64,000 bases of DNA from Aradus depressus (Eukaryota; Arthropoda; Insecta; Hemiptera; Aradidae). How positions within the stretch are numbered: position 1 is the stretch's first letter; each line of letters starts with the position of its first letter. The DNA is taken from contig OY759214.1 of the NCBI GenBank assembly GCA_963662175.1, forward strand, positions 8,246,001-8,310,000, given 5' to 3'. The notes under the pieces are model-generated. The model ran no database searches and had not been told where the DNA came from. It saw only the letters and a program-made list of their open reading frames with translations. This document shows, one piece after another, positions 53,565 through 63,987 of the stretch. The position numbers were made by a program, and so were the translations under genes.

Positions 53565-54205
53565 CTTCCCCAGTTATAGGTAAATAAATTAAGTAATTGG
53601 TCAAAAATTCGATGCCGTGTTTTCAACGAAATTTTATGTTTCCGACCAATAGATTCCAAAAATAAATTTTAAAAATCATGTGTCTGCGTGTCTGCGAACA
53701 TTATAACTTCTGATAGAAAGAATGTATCGACACGAAATTTTATATGTGTATTCAGAACCGTCTAATGACGACACCTATTGATTTTTAGCCAAATCGACCC
53801 AAGAAAAGGAGAGATAACGAGCGGTAGCCTTAACATAACAACTCTAATGACTGCCGATAGAATGAACGTATTGACATAAAATTTATTATCTGAAGTCAAA
53901 ACGCCATGAGGACAATACTTGTTAAGTTTCACCAAAGTCGGCTGAAGGGAAATGGGGATACAGGGATTTTGAAGGAACCATTTTCAAAGTTAAAAATTAC
54001 ACGGAATTATTTTCTGACCCCCTAATTTTTTGTCTGTCTATCTATACTTCTGTGTACGCAACTCGTGATGAAAGAATGTATCAATCACAAATTTAATGAG
54101 CATTCACAAACCAATTATTGATGATTCGACTAAACGATCCATTGGTATTGAGGAAAGCGCAAAAGCATAGTTAAGTCGACCTGGGGAAGTATATTGGTGA
54201 TTTTT
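53565..54205 (-). repeat. Two ACTTCCCC-family copies in tandem, reversed
   Basis: First copy: ACTTCCCCAGTTATAGG (worn hairpin), AAAAATTCGATGCCG, TTTTCAACGAAATTTTATG, TTCTGATAGAAAGAATGTA, CTGCCGATAGAATGAACGTA. A second, more decayed copy runs from about 54000 and ends GGGGAAGTATATTGGTGA. Confidence 0.72.
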
Positions 54206-54339
54206 CTTTTTTTTTTTTACTTAATTGAGGGTATGATTTTCAAATATATTTCAAATATTTTTATCCGCTAAAATTCGTAGTTAAAGACTTAACAACAGTT
54301 TCTAACGCAACATGTTGGAGGTAAACATAATGTCTAATG

Positions 54340-54689
54340 GAGGGCGTTGGTAGCTCGGTGGTATGCGTGTTTGCCTTCTGAGCTCAACAACGTGGGTTCG
54401 AAACCCGACCGAGGCCCTTAGTTTATTTTATCTGGGAGGTAAAATAAACTTAAGCACGCCGTCCTTCGGAAGGGACGTTAAGCGATGGTCCCGAGCCTGT
54501 ACGATGTCAGGTATTCGTTAAAGACCCCTGCCCTGGTGAATAAAAAAAAATTTAGGGTAGGCAAAATTTAGGACACCCAGAGTAGAGTGGGGCTCATTCA
54601 TGTCCACCAGAGTGACGAAAGAGCGCTCTGGTAATAGGCGATATAACCTCGTAGTTAAAGCCCGGGCATGAGTCATAAAACCTAACCTA
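54340..54689 (+). repeat. tRNA-derived SINE (family 1), full length
   Basis: Head GAGGGCGTTGGTAGCTCGGT, intact B box GGGTTCGAAACCCGACC, full body, GAGTGACGAAAGAGCGCTCT, AGTTAAAGCCCGGGCATGAG, tail AAAACCTAACCT. The tail is shorter than that of the 21364 copy but of the same pentamer type. No obvious target duplication. Confidence 0.92.
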
Positions 54690-55145
54690 TAAAAAAGGGA
54701 ATAAATAACTTGGACATTGTAATAAGTATATAGATATTAATTTAAATTCAGTACTCATTAGATAAAGTGGAAGGTATAATAAGCCAGGATTATATAGGTA
54801 TAATAAGTAGTGCAATTAGGATAATGTGAATCCTATACAGAAATAGGCTAAGTCCACGAGTCATATATAATGGAGGGTGCTTAAGTCCCGGACAAACGGT
54901 ATTAAGTCCCAGGTTGTGGGATATAAAGCCTCATTCAGTAGCTTTATGGCTGCAACTACCACAACTAGGGATCACACTTCACACTCTTAATGCTTTCATA
55001 ATTAAATCACCGGAAATCTACTTCCCCACCACGAATTAGTCAATTAAGTTTTCGCTCTCCCTCCGAAATTAAATTTGGGGTAATTAACAATAATTGACTT
55101 ACATACCATCGCCTACTACTGCTCTAAATAATTGATAACTTGGCT
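54690..55145. other. AT-rich spacer with a short ACTTCCCC fragment
   Basis: 55005-55100 carries ATCACCGGAAATCTACTTCC, CCACCACGAATTAGTCAATT and TTTTCGCTCTCCCTCCGAAA. The rest has no feature. Confidence 0.5.
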
Positions 55146-55265
55146 ACCTGACATCGTACAGGCTTGGGACGATCGCTTATCGTTCCATCCGAAGGACGGC
55201 GTACTCAAGATTTTTTCCACCAGCCAGATAAAAAATCTAAAAGCCTCAGCCGGCTTAACTCGTAT
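55146..55265 (-). repeat. tRNA-derived SINE (family 1), middle fragment
   Basis: CTACCTGACATCGTACAGGC, CATCCGAAGGACGGCGT, then AAAAAATCTAAAAGCCTCAG and a damaged B box. Both ends are missing. Confidence 0.8.
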
Positions 55266-55269
55266 GAGT

Positions 55270-55605
55270 TAAGTATATACTTTGATAACTGCCGTTGTAA
55301 TGTATCTATATGAAATTTCATATTTAAAGTCAAACCCTGATGAGGACATAATCTGTCAAATTTTAGCGAAATCGGCTGAAAGACTGGAGGGGTTGAGGAA
55401 AGAGTGCTCAACTCAAAAACTTATAACTGCCGATGTAATGACTTTATCGACACAAAATTTAGTACATATAAGGATTTAGGAGCCCCTATGTAAGTCAACT
55501 GTTGAATATTAGCGCAAACGGCCGACTGGTTTTGGAGGGGGAGCGAAAAGTTAATTAATTAATTCCTTCTGGGGAAGTAAATTGCCGGTGAATCACCGAC
55601 GACTT
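55270..55605 (-). repeat. ACTTCCCC-family repeat
   Basis: TAACTGCCGTTGTAATGTAT, TTTTAGCGAAATCGGCTGAA, ACTGCCGATGTAATGACTTT, GTCAACTGTTGAATATTAGC, GCAAACGGCCGACTGG, CTGGGGAAGTAAATTGCCGG and TGAATCACCGACGAC. The hairpin end is missing. Confidence 0.8.
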
Positions 55606-56155
55606 TTATGGTTCTCAACTGAAATTGTTGGTCCTTTTTATGGTCAGGACATGCTGGAAATAAACCAATTATTGACCAAACTCAGGCAATATAGTCTGAC
55701 CTTTAAATACAAAAATAACTTTTTTACTTCCAAGAGAAATAAAATCCCCATTATTTCCCCTTAAATTGTATTGTGTTGGAGGAGCTTGCAGTTTGTGTCA
55801 AGAAAATCTGCTGGTATTAAGGCCGTGAGCCGGTTTTTTCATTAAGTTGAAAGTGGCCAGAGAGACATCGGTTCTAATATGTTTTCATTAGTGTGTCTGT
55901 CCGAGAGAGTGAAACTAATCTGGTTACATAAGGCCCGTTTGGCCAATGTCAATTTAGTTCAGCCGCTGTGCTCCGTTTCAAGTGTCTACCGCGCGCCGCA
56001 GATCTAACAACAGACACTACTTTCGACATATGGCGGCGGTCCTTTTCATAACATAATGTCTACCGTCAAGAATATGTTGCCGACATTGAACGTTCAGTTT
56101 TTACCATTACAATAATATCTTTCGTGGTATTGCGTCATATCTCAAATTTGAGGAC
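55606..56155. other. Unidentified stretch
   Basis: Mixed composition with a GC-richer patch (CTACCGCGCGCCGCAGATC at 55987-56005). No repeat family or gene recognised. Confidence 0.4.
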
Positions 56156-56159
56156 AAAT

Positions 56160-56400
56160 AAGAAATTGGAAATTTAATAAGGAACATTTTTGGTAGAGAA
56201 CAATTTTTTAATAGGACTAACAGTTTTCGGTTAAATCAAGAAACGTCTAAAAATATGTGCTTAAAACTTACATTTCAGGACGGTTTTCGGCATTTATCTC
56301 TAAAACCGGACGACGTTTGAAAAAGCGTATTTCATATACAATGTGTGTTTTAGTTTTCTCTACAACTTTTATTTGACTAGATTTTTGATTAGGTCATAAA
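56160..56400 (-). repeat. Interspersed repeat, partner of 8460-8700
   Basis: Reverse copy: AATTTAATAAGGAACATTTT, AATAGGACTAACAGTTTTCG, CTCTAAAACCGGACGA and TTTCTCTACAACTTTTATTT. Confidence 0.65.
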
Positions 56401-56720
56401 TATAAGCGGTAGGTATCTTGTAAAGTGTACTTAGCCGCCGAAGTAAAATGGTCTCAATTTTCATCCGATTTCGGTCAAAATCCAATTTGATCTAAGTTAG
56501 CACGTGTTACTTCTCCATTTCAAAGTTCAAGCTTTATAACTCTTCGTCACATACACACACACACCTACACAAACAGACATCATCGCGAAAATGGTCAAGG
56601 GGACCTTGAAACGTGAAAATCCATTGAAAATTCGATCTGGGATTTTTGGACGATTACAATACTTTCTTATTCTACAGAATTGAGAAAGTACAACGACGTC
56701 GGTGAATTACCGGCAAAGTA
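56400..56720 (+). repeat. Relative of the ACTTCCCC family with ACTTTCT ends
   Basis: It has CACATACACACACACACC, TGAAAATCCATTGAAAATTC, a TTTTTGGACGATTACAATAC phrase, and ends in ACTTTCTTATTCTACAGAATTGAGAAAGT, a hairpin of the same design as ACTTCCCC...GGGGAAGT. It is followed by CGTCGGTGAATTACCGG, the start of an ACTTCCCC fragment (56698-56815). It seems to be a sister family. Confidence 0.6.
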
Positions 56721-56819
56721 CTTTACTACAATCGATCGATTGGTTTTCGAGAGAAAGCGAAAAGTTAACTAATTCGTTATGGGGACGTACCAACGGTGAT
56801 TCACTGACAATTTTTTTTT

Positions 56820-57148
56820 TTTATAAAGGTAGGACTTTAGGATCCTGAATTTCCGATGAGTAGTTTGCCCTGATGATGGATTGGCCCAGTTTTGTGATGA
56901 CGTGGTATGACGAGGCCGTGATGAATGAGGCATCCCCCAGATACCTATTGAGAAGGGATCACCCCGACCCCAAGCCCTTCATCAGTCCGCAAGTCACCGC
57001 CACTTCAGTATAGAGCCGGGACAGATAGGTAGATAAACTTTTTGCACTAAAGAATTCAACCTCTATGGCCATTAATGGGTTTTTTTTTTTACATAATACA
57101 TATTCAAATTTATAGAAAAGAAAACTATATATATATACCTCTATATAT
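56820..57148. other. Spacer with an old LINE-like 3' end
   Basis: 57020-57110 (GATAGGTAGATAAACTTTTT, CAACCTCTATGGCC, a T run) matches 30085-30165. On the minus strand this would end in a TATC-type tail. The hAT element below is inserted in it. Confidence 0.5.
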
Positions 57149-57156
57149 ATGGACAT

Positions 57157-57859
57157 TAGGGTGGAACGAAAAAATCACCTTTTGATTTTTAATTTGGAAT
57201 AGCGCGGAAAAGTTGCCTTTTAGTGTAGATAAGATAAATAAAAAATATGAAAAATATTGGAGTAGGTCTTGAGGTGCCGCAAGGACCTTAAAGTTTCATA
57301 AAAACACTCTTTTCAAAGATTTTTGCGTGTCTCAACTATGTGATTTTTAATTTGGAATAGCGCGGAAAAGTTGCCTTTTAGTGTAGGTAAGATAAATAAA
57401 AAATATGAAAAATATTGGAGTAGGTCTTGAGGTGCCGCAAGGACCAGTTTAATGTGGCGATGAAGTAGAAACAAACATTTTGCAGCTGTAACATTTGTAA
57501 TCATTAAGGATACACAAGTAAGAAATACAAAGTTTGACATTACAAAATATTTTATTTTTTTTTATTATATTTTATAATTAATAATTTTTTCCAATTCTAA
57601 TGCTTATATATGTATTTAAAACCATCTTTTGTAACATTATATGTACGAGAAATTCATAAAAAATAATTGATCAAAGTTTAAAATTTTTCATTTTTTTCAA
57701 TTTTTTTACAAACTGTAAGCTCTTTGCGGCACCCAAGATGTTGTAGTATTGCAACCAATTTTTTTTATATTCTTTTTGAACTTAAAAGGCAACTTTTATC
57801 CACTATTACCAAACTAATAACTAAAAAAAATTTTAAAAGGTCATTTTCGTTCCACCCTA
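57157..57859. mobile_element. Non-autonomous hAT element, 703 bp, 8-bp target duplication
   Basis: ATGGACAT flanks it exactly (57149-57156 and 57860-57867). The ends are TAGGGTGGAACGAAAA and its reverse complement, typical of hAT transposons. It contains a direct duplication of about 100 bases (57184-57286 and 57343-57445, starting TTTTTAATTTGGAATAGCGC). No transposase is encoded. Confidence 0.92.
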
Positions 57860-57867
57860 ATGGACAT

Positions 57868-58024
57868 GCTCTTTAATATAAATAGTGCAAGCAAATAGGA
57901 TACAAAAACAATTCAAAATTATAAAAAACAAAATATGACCTTTGATAAGGGAAAATTGTAGTAGCCATAACACAAAAATAAAAACTCATGGCATTCAAAA
58001 CTAATTAAAAAAACAAAAAAAAAT
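57868..58024. other. AT-rich spacer
   Basis: Continuation of the sequence interrupted by the hAT element. Nothing else was identified. Confidence 0.4.
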
Positions 58025-58330
58025 TAAAACTAATTTGGATCCCGTCCCATGTTGGCATTCCTGGGAACGAAAAAGCACACATTGCTGCAAAAGACGCTGC
58101 AGTCTTTCCCTTTCTTGCCTCAACAAACAGTTAACACAGCACAAGACCTTTCGTAAACTACCGACTGTCATGAAAAAAATACTCCAAATATCCAACTCCG
58201 AATACAACTCATCCACTTCCTCAAAGATGCAAAACTCTACCACGACATGTAGACACAATAGTCATCGCTAATGACCCTCAAGTCGATGCGACGTTGAATA
58301 AAAATCTGAACAAAATTTTAAAAAAAATAA
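58025..58330 (+). pseudogene. I-type LINE RNase H end and 3' UTR, internally deleted
   Basis: Encodes IWIPSHVGIPGNEKAHIAAK, the RNase H C-terminal motif with its active-site His, then AVFPFLASTNS and a stop. Further on, another frame reads LRIQLIHFLKDAKLYHDM and a stop, matching the FLKEPGLYYNI end of the 9772-10843 LINE. The zinc-finger segment between them is missing. Confidence 0.78.
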
Positions 58331-58499
58331 TAAAAAAATAAAAACAAAAAAAATACATATATCTTATTAGCAATAAATTAAATTATATTTTTCTTAATTT
58401 TTAAGCCTAAAGTAAAAAATAAAAATAAATTGTTGATTTTTTAAACACCTACATTATCAAAAGGGGACAAGTGGTTCTGAGTCGAATTTTGGTCTAGTT

Positions 58500-58640
58500 G
58501 TGAGGTATCGGTCGGTGGAAAGGTGTCGGTGGGGATACACAAAGAGGGACAATGGAACAAAAAGTGTACAAGGTCATCCTTTTCGTCTAAGGTACAGAGC
58601 CTGCAGAATCTTTCAGTACAAAACTGTAAACATTTTTGTG
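58500..58640 (-). pseudogene. LINE C-terminal zinc-finger remnant (family Z2)
   Basis: Reads CRLCTLDEKDDLVHFLFHCP, then SLCIPTDTFPPTD. All four metal-binding residues (Cys, Cys, His, Cys) are present, whereas the 30655-30925 relative has lost the second Cys (CRLY). No upstream reverse transcriptase. Confidence 0.8.
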
Positions 58641-58788
58641 ACCAGTGTTATTGGGAACCTTTCATATGGTGAGGGGGGGATTAATGCATGTTCTGTGTCT
58701 GAAAGGGGGCGAAGCAAGTTAGACTGATGGAAACAGAGAGAGATAGGAGCGAACTTTGAAGAGTTCAAGGGACGAAGGGCTAAAGAGA

Positions 58789-58817
58789 CCCCCCCCCCCC
58801 CCCTCCCCCCCCCCACC
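58789..58817. repeat. Cytosine-rich run
   Basis: 15 C, one T, 10 C, one A, three C. Prone to slippage. Confidence 0.85.
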
Positions 58818-59740
58818 CAAGTAGAATGGGGAAGAAGAGAGTCGATAAAGAGACATGGGGAGAATCACTGCACCATCTCCCATCTCTTACAGTCCAAGTC
58901 CTAGCTCAAGAACAACTCCTTAACTGTCCCGATAACTTACTTCTTAATTGTAATCTTTCATTTTCTCGAAAACCGTGCGTCCCACGAGTAAAATGCACTC
59001 AATCTAAATTGAAGCGCATAAAATTCTACATAAGTTTGATCCTTTTTATATTTTTCATACAACCAATGGTTTGGGAGATATTCCCTGTCGCAACATTGGT
59101 CAACTTTTCAAAGTTTCTTTCATAAAATCAAATTAAAAAATAATAATAATAATCTATGTACTTCCCCAGCAAGAATTAATCAATTACGTTTTCGCTCTCC
59201 CTCCAAAGCCAATCGACCGTTTGACATCTTTTATGAACCCTCATATGAGCTGCAGCGTCCGAAAGATTGTATAAAGGGGTGTTGAAAATCGAAAAGAAAA
59301 CACAAATTTAAGGAAACTGACGTATAAGAAAGTCCTGTGGTGGGCACTACAAATATTTTTTGTTGAAGTTAAGAAACTGTTAAAAGTTCAGTAGAATGGA
59401 TGGCTCAAACGGGGGGAACTCCTGATCCAAGTTTCAACGATGGGAGAAATAAAGGGATGTCTGCTGGGAGTTGTCTGGAAATGTTCCAGATCCTGGAACT
59501 GTTCCAGGTCTGTGTTAAGCTGCAGAGCTCAGACAAGCAACCCCCGGTCTGATTCAATTTGGCCTTCTTCAGTTCTCCCCCTCAAAGGCTCTTATCGTCC
59601 CCGATTGCGCCGCACAGTGACCTAAGAAGCAAGTCTTCTAGCTGACCCCCAGTATTAGCGGCAACCTCCGTAAATCTACTTACATGAAAATCTCATTGTT
59701 GTTGAATACCGTTGATTACATATTTCACAGGATGTCAAAT
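58818..59740. other. No supported gene
   Basis: A 99-codon plus frame at 58826-59125 has no motif. An ACTTCCCC fragment lies at 59155-59230 (GTACTTCCCCAGCAAGAATT, GCTCTCCCTCCAAAGCC). The short repeat GTTCCAGATCCTGGAACTGT at 59483-59502 is a small palindrome. Confidence 0.45.
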
Positions 59741-59794
59741 ATAAGATAGTCTGACCTCTCACAGATTTATGTAATAATAGATTGGCCGGGACTT

Positions 59795-60037
59795 TTGAAG
59801 GGAGGCGATTGCACCGGACACAATATCCATAAATGTAGAAAGATGGATGTAATTGAAAGCATAAAGTCGGAAAGGAAGAAAGAAGAGTCTCTACGTCTTA
59901 ATTCTAGAGAGGGGATAGGTGTGTCCCTCCTCACGCACTCTGGGCTGCCAGTTGACAGGGAACAGAAAAAAATGTTTAAATTTAAAATAATTGTTTTTAG
60001 TAGTTTATTAATGTATTCCACCGTTTTAATTTATTAA
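59795..60037 (+). pseudogene. Penelope-like element C-terminal coding remnant (tentative)
   Basis: The frame reads CTGHNIHKCRKMDVIESIKS, then ERKKEESLRLNSREGIGVSL. The pattern of a basic patch, a conserved Glu, an I-x-x-ER/KR string and LN-x-R-E is what I expect near the end of the GIY-YIG endonuclease part of Penelope-like elements. The GIY-YIG motif itself is not visible. The preceding phrase CACAGGATGTCAAATATAAG recurs at 47419. The hammerhead-like core 190 bases downstream supports the assignment. Confidence 0.5.
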
Positions 60038-60214
60038 TTCATATTACTGTTTAATACATGTTTTAACAGGTAAGTTCATAGTTGAAGCTTTTTATTACAT
60101 CACTTTAAATGTTAATTATTTATTTATTTTATTTACTGAACTTATTTTTATTTTTCATGAACAATTTATTTTAGATTTAGAATTAATTTTTGTTTATTTT
60201 TTTACTTATTCTTT

Positions 60215-60260
60215 GTAGACAGCCTGATGATGACGGTGACATCGAAAGCCGTCTAGCACA
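60215..60260 (+). ncRNA. Hammerhead-like ribozyme core (third site)
   Basis: TAGAC, then CTGATGA (60229-60235), TGACGGTGACAT, CGAAA, GCC, and GTCTA, which can pair with the first TAGAC as stem I. The core bases are intact. Stem II is weak and stem III is not clear. It follows the Penelope-like coding remnant, as terminal repeats do. Confidence 0.4.
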
Positions 60261-60875
60261 AATCTGTGAGAGGTTCTAACCGTCTTTATTTTAAGAAGAG
60301 CCACATATAAATAAAACAATAGAAATATAAAAACTGTTTAAATAGTTAACCATGTCATTTAAAAGGGCATCACTGGTCGTTGAAAAGCGGGACTTTTGGC
60401 GTCCCGTTGAGATTATAATCGGGACAATTCGTGGAGTGCTTGAAAAACGGAACATGCTGGGACACCTGACAACACTAATCACTAGTGTCCCAGCTAGTCC
60501 CTTTAACCAGCTGCCCCAAACGACAGATAGCGCCTCACATCGTTATTTCCCTCCAGCCAGACCGAGACGCCAACGCTGGCTCAGCACTAATTCACTCACG
60601 GACCCAGCCAGTCGTGGAAAAACAACTTATTTCTTCCTTTGAAATTTAATTTTCAATTAACCTCTTAATTAGAATTGTAATTAGGGTAAGTCTAGAGTTG
60701 GAAAAACTTTTTCAATTAAGAAAAATATGACTTAGTTATAACGATGTTGGGAATTTAAAAATTAATTTCTTCGTGTTGTGACCTTCACAAGGTACTTGGG
60801 AGGAAAGTATTTACAGAGAAGTGCGACCAGATCACACAGTGAAGGGTTCCGTCGATATAAAAAAGTCATCTGTGA
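60261..60875. other. Unidentified stretch
   Basis: A 96-codon plus frame (60352-60642) has no motif. GGGAC and GTCCC phrases recur at 60389-60490 (GCGGGACTTTTGGCGTCCC, TCGGGACAATTC), forming small local hairpins. Confidence 0.4.
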
Positions 60876-60879
60876 ATGT

Positions 60880-61245
60880 ACTTCCCCAGCTCGTTTTCAA
60901 TCGAAACTCTCTTACTCTTGGACTTACATGGCTGGAAAAAATTCATAGATGTATTGCTCAGGCACTTCTCAATTCTCATATAAAACAAATGTCATATCGA
61001 TGCATTCATTACGGCGGTGAATGTTAACAGTTTTTGAGTTGAGCCCCCCTACCCCTCTCGCTGATTTAGCTGAAATAAATCGGTCATTTGGTTGCACACA
61101 TAACATTTCGTTTCGATAGGGTTCATTCTATCGAAAATTATTATGTTCACACACATATGGAATATTTTTTCTTTTTTGTATTTAGGGCTCGGAAAACATG
61201 AAATTCCAGTGAAAACACAACATCGAATATCTAATAAAAATAACT
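60880..61245 (+). repeat. ACTTCCCC-family repeat, with long A runs at its end
   Basis: GTACTTCCCCAGCTCG, GTCATATCGATGCATTCATT, CCCCTCTCGCTGATTTAGCT, GTTTCGATAGGGTTCATTCT, GAAATTCCAGTGAAAACAC and CATCGAATATC. Then A runs at 61252-61280. The hairpin is lost. Confidence 0.72.
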
Positions 61246-61589
61246 GCGGATGAAAAAAAAAAAAAAAGAAAAAAAAAAAAAGGACACATACTGTCGAAAA
61301 ATAAAAATGAAGATAACATGAAAAGAACATTCTTTGATCATGGAAACGGAAGAGGTCTTTCATTTAAGATGATTAGGTTGGGAGACTTGTGATTTTCTTT
61401 AGATGTGGGCTTAGGGAGATTTTTTTCTTTATTTGTTGAAGGAAGGGAGCGATAGTCGCAATCAGCGAAAATAACAACAAACAGGGGTTGTGATGATGAA
61501 GCGGAGAGAAGAAATATGTGTGGATTGGTGAGGTGGCTGGGACATGAGGTGAATAGCTAAGGAAATCAAGTTCAGGGGAACTGGGGTAC

Positions 61590-61860
61590 CACCTAGTTGT
61601 TAGGTGTTCAGGTAGCCACCTAGATGAGCCAGGTGTCCCGGGTAGCACATAGTGGAGTCAAGTGTTCAGGGTAGTCACCTAGATGAGCCAGGTGTCCCGG
61701 GTAGCACATAGTGGAGTCAAGTGTTCAGGGTAGTCACCTAGATGAGCCAGGTGTCCCGGGTAGCACATAGTGGAGTCAAGTGTTCAGGTAGTCACCTAGA
61801 TGAGCCAGGTGTCCCGGGTAGCACATAGTGGAGTCAAGTGTTCAGGGTAGCATCTAAAGT
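61590..61860. repeat. 59-bp minisatellite
   Basis: GATGAGCCAGGTGTCCCGGG starts units at 61623, 61682, 61741 and 61799 (steps 59, 59, 58). Each unit ends GAGTCAAGTGTTCAGGGTAG. Degenerate half-units lie on both sides. The four core units are almost identical, suggesting recent expansion or homogenisation. Confidence 0.92.
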
Positions 61861-62146
61861 GGGACGGCAGATGTCCCGCTTCCCGAGGATGTTCGATGCC
61901 CTTCTAAATTGCATAATTTTTAATAAAACGTTTTTACTTAATTTTTTTTATTCAACCCATTATCTATTCTAAATTTATTTATGTTACTAGCAGGTTCACC
62001 CGGCGTTGCCCTGGAGTAACTTTGCGTTACTTTACTTTGAGCAGGTCTTCACAAAGAATAAAAAGCCTCTCTTTCTCGCCAAAACGTTCCATTAGTATTA
62101 AGAGGAAGAATGAAAGCTTAATTGAACAATTCGTGCTTAAGAAGTA

Positions 62147-62197
62147 CTTTATCGGTGATTCACTATATATATATATATATAGTGAATCACCGATAAA

Positions 62198-62278
<81 letters not shown>

Positions 62279-62290
62279 ATATAATATTAT
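62147..62290. repeat. TA microsatellite with an embedded palindrome
   Basis: ACTTTATCGGTGATTCAC, a TA stretch and the exact reverse GTGAATCACCGATAAAGT (62147-62200), then about 85 bases of TA repeats. The arms match the start of the ACTTCCCC family (CGGTGAATCAC), so two copies meet head to head here. Confidence 0.88.
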
Positions 62291-63560
62291 TGAACTTAGG
62301 GTAAGTTTGGTTTCTGGGGATTTGTAATCTGAGGTGTGTTGAGGAGTCTTGAGGGCTTCTGCGAAATCAACTTATAGTTTCCAACTATCTTGCAGACAAC
62401 TGTGTTACTGTTGAACAGAAAAGAGATTATTTAATTTCCAACTGTTACTATACAGTCTCCAACAAAAAAAAGTCGTCGAAATACTTCCCCAGCACGAATT
62501 AGGTAAGTTTTCGCTCTCCCTACATACTCAATCTATAGAGAGTTGTCAGGTCAGGAGAAGATAAAAGAGACATTTCGCATCTGTACTTCATATTTCTGGC
62601 ATCAAATTACAGGAAAAACATAGAATTACTAGTCAATATAGAATTTTTGAAAACGTTGCCTACACTAGACTGGGCAGGAGCTGTAACATAGTGACTTCAT
62701 CATCAGGTTCGTGGATGAGATGATGTTGTCCGGTGGATTAGCCATAGTCGAGCCGTGAAATTGGTTGTGATGATGTTGCATGTCAATGGGTCCACACACT
62801 TCTTCCGCATCTTTTCATTGAACGGTACTTCTCCTCATGTTCCGACTGTCCACTTCCACTGCCATTAGATCCGAAAAACTAGAAGTCGTGTCATACAAGA
62901 ACACTCCTAGGATTATAACTTTTGACGTCTGTATTTCTCGAAATTACACTTGTAAGATACAATCTGCCCAAAGTCCCTTTTATGCAAGCGATATTTACAA
63001 GTACAAGGCTTTAGCAAGTTGTGGGTTGTGAAGTGAAGGAAAATGTTTACTAATATCATGCAATCCTTACAAGTAGTCTAGTGACCAAAAGTAACGATAG
63101 AAATTTAAAGTTAATTTTTCTTCTTTTAAACATTTCGACCACAGGGTTAACGTAAGGGCCTGTAAACGTAGGATCCCCAGGAAAGCCGCGGAACGAAAAG
63201 GTAGATATACAGGGATCCTAGCGAGCTAATTTTAATGCGCGCATATTTATAATGACTGAGTTTCTGTAGTAGACCGTAGCTATAGTTACAAATATTTTTG
63301 AGGTGGTGATGTACACTCACTGACGAGTCTTTTTCAACCTTTTGATAGAATCCTTTCAGAGAATGATTAGGAGCGAAGGGAACCGTATTGATTTTGTCTA
63401 AAGTAGTCTCCCCAACATTAGACTCATTAGGACAGGCTGGTGGAACAATAGTCCTCCCTTTAGAGTGGGGTTAAACACATCTATAGCGCTAGAGACCTGG
63501 GTCACCAGCAACGCTACTGCCTTAGCGTTCAGCAGTCGATCAGCTATCAGGAGCTAAATA
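62291..63560. other. Unidentified stretch
   Basis: Includes short ACTTCCCC fragments at 62480-62550 and 63565-63605 (ACTTCCCTTATACTTCGTAT, AACTGGGGAAGTAAAAC, a clean terminal hairpin). The rest has a few short frames without motifs. Confidence 0.4.
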
Positions 63561-63643
63561 GGCAGCAAACTTCCCTTATACTTCGTATAACTGGGGAAGT
63601 AAAACAAGTTGTTGCCTACGCCGGAGTGGCATGGTATCATGTT

Positions 63644-63987
63644 AGTTAGTTATTATGACTCATGCCCGGGCTTCAACTACGAGGTCATATCGCCTACTAC
63701 CAGAGCGCTGTTTCGTCACTCTCGTAAACATGAGCCCGACTCTACAATGCGAGTCCTACATTTTGCCTACTATACATTTTTATTCACCATAGGATAGCGG
63801 TCGTTAACGAGTACCTGACATCGTACAGGCTCGGGACCATCGCTTAACGTCCCATCCGAAGGACGGCGTGCTTAAGTTTATTTTACCTCCCAGATAAAAT
63901 TAACTAAGAGTCTCGGCCGGGTTTCGAACCCACGACCTTGAGCTCAGAAGGCAAGCAGGCATACCACTGAGCTACGCGGCGCCCTCT
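63644..63987 (-). repeat. tRNA-derived SINE (family 1), full length with 12-bp target duplication
   Basis: TGGTATCATGTT flanks it (63632-63643 and 63988-63999). Reverse copy with tail AGTTAGTTATTATGACTC, inverted AGAGCGCT block, CATCCGAAGGACGGCGTGC, intact B box (GGGTTTCGAACCC) and head GAGCTACGCGGCGCCCTC. The tail differs from the CCTAACCT tail of the 21364 and 54340 copies. Confidence 0.94.
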
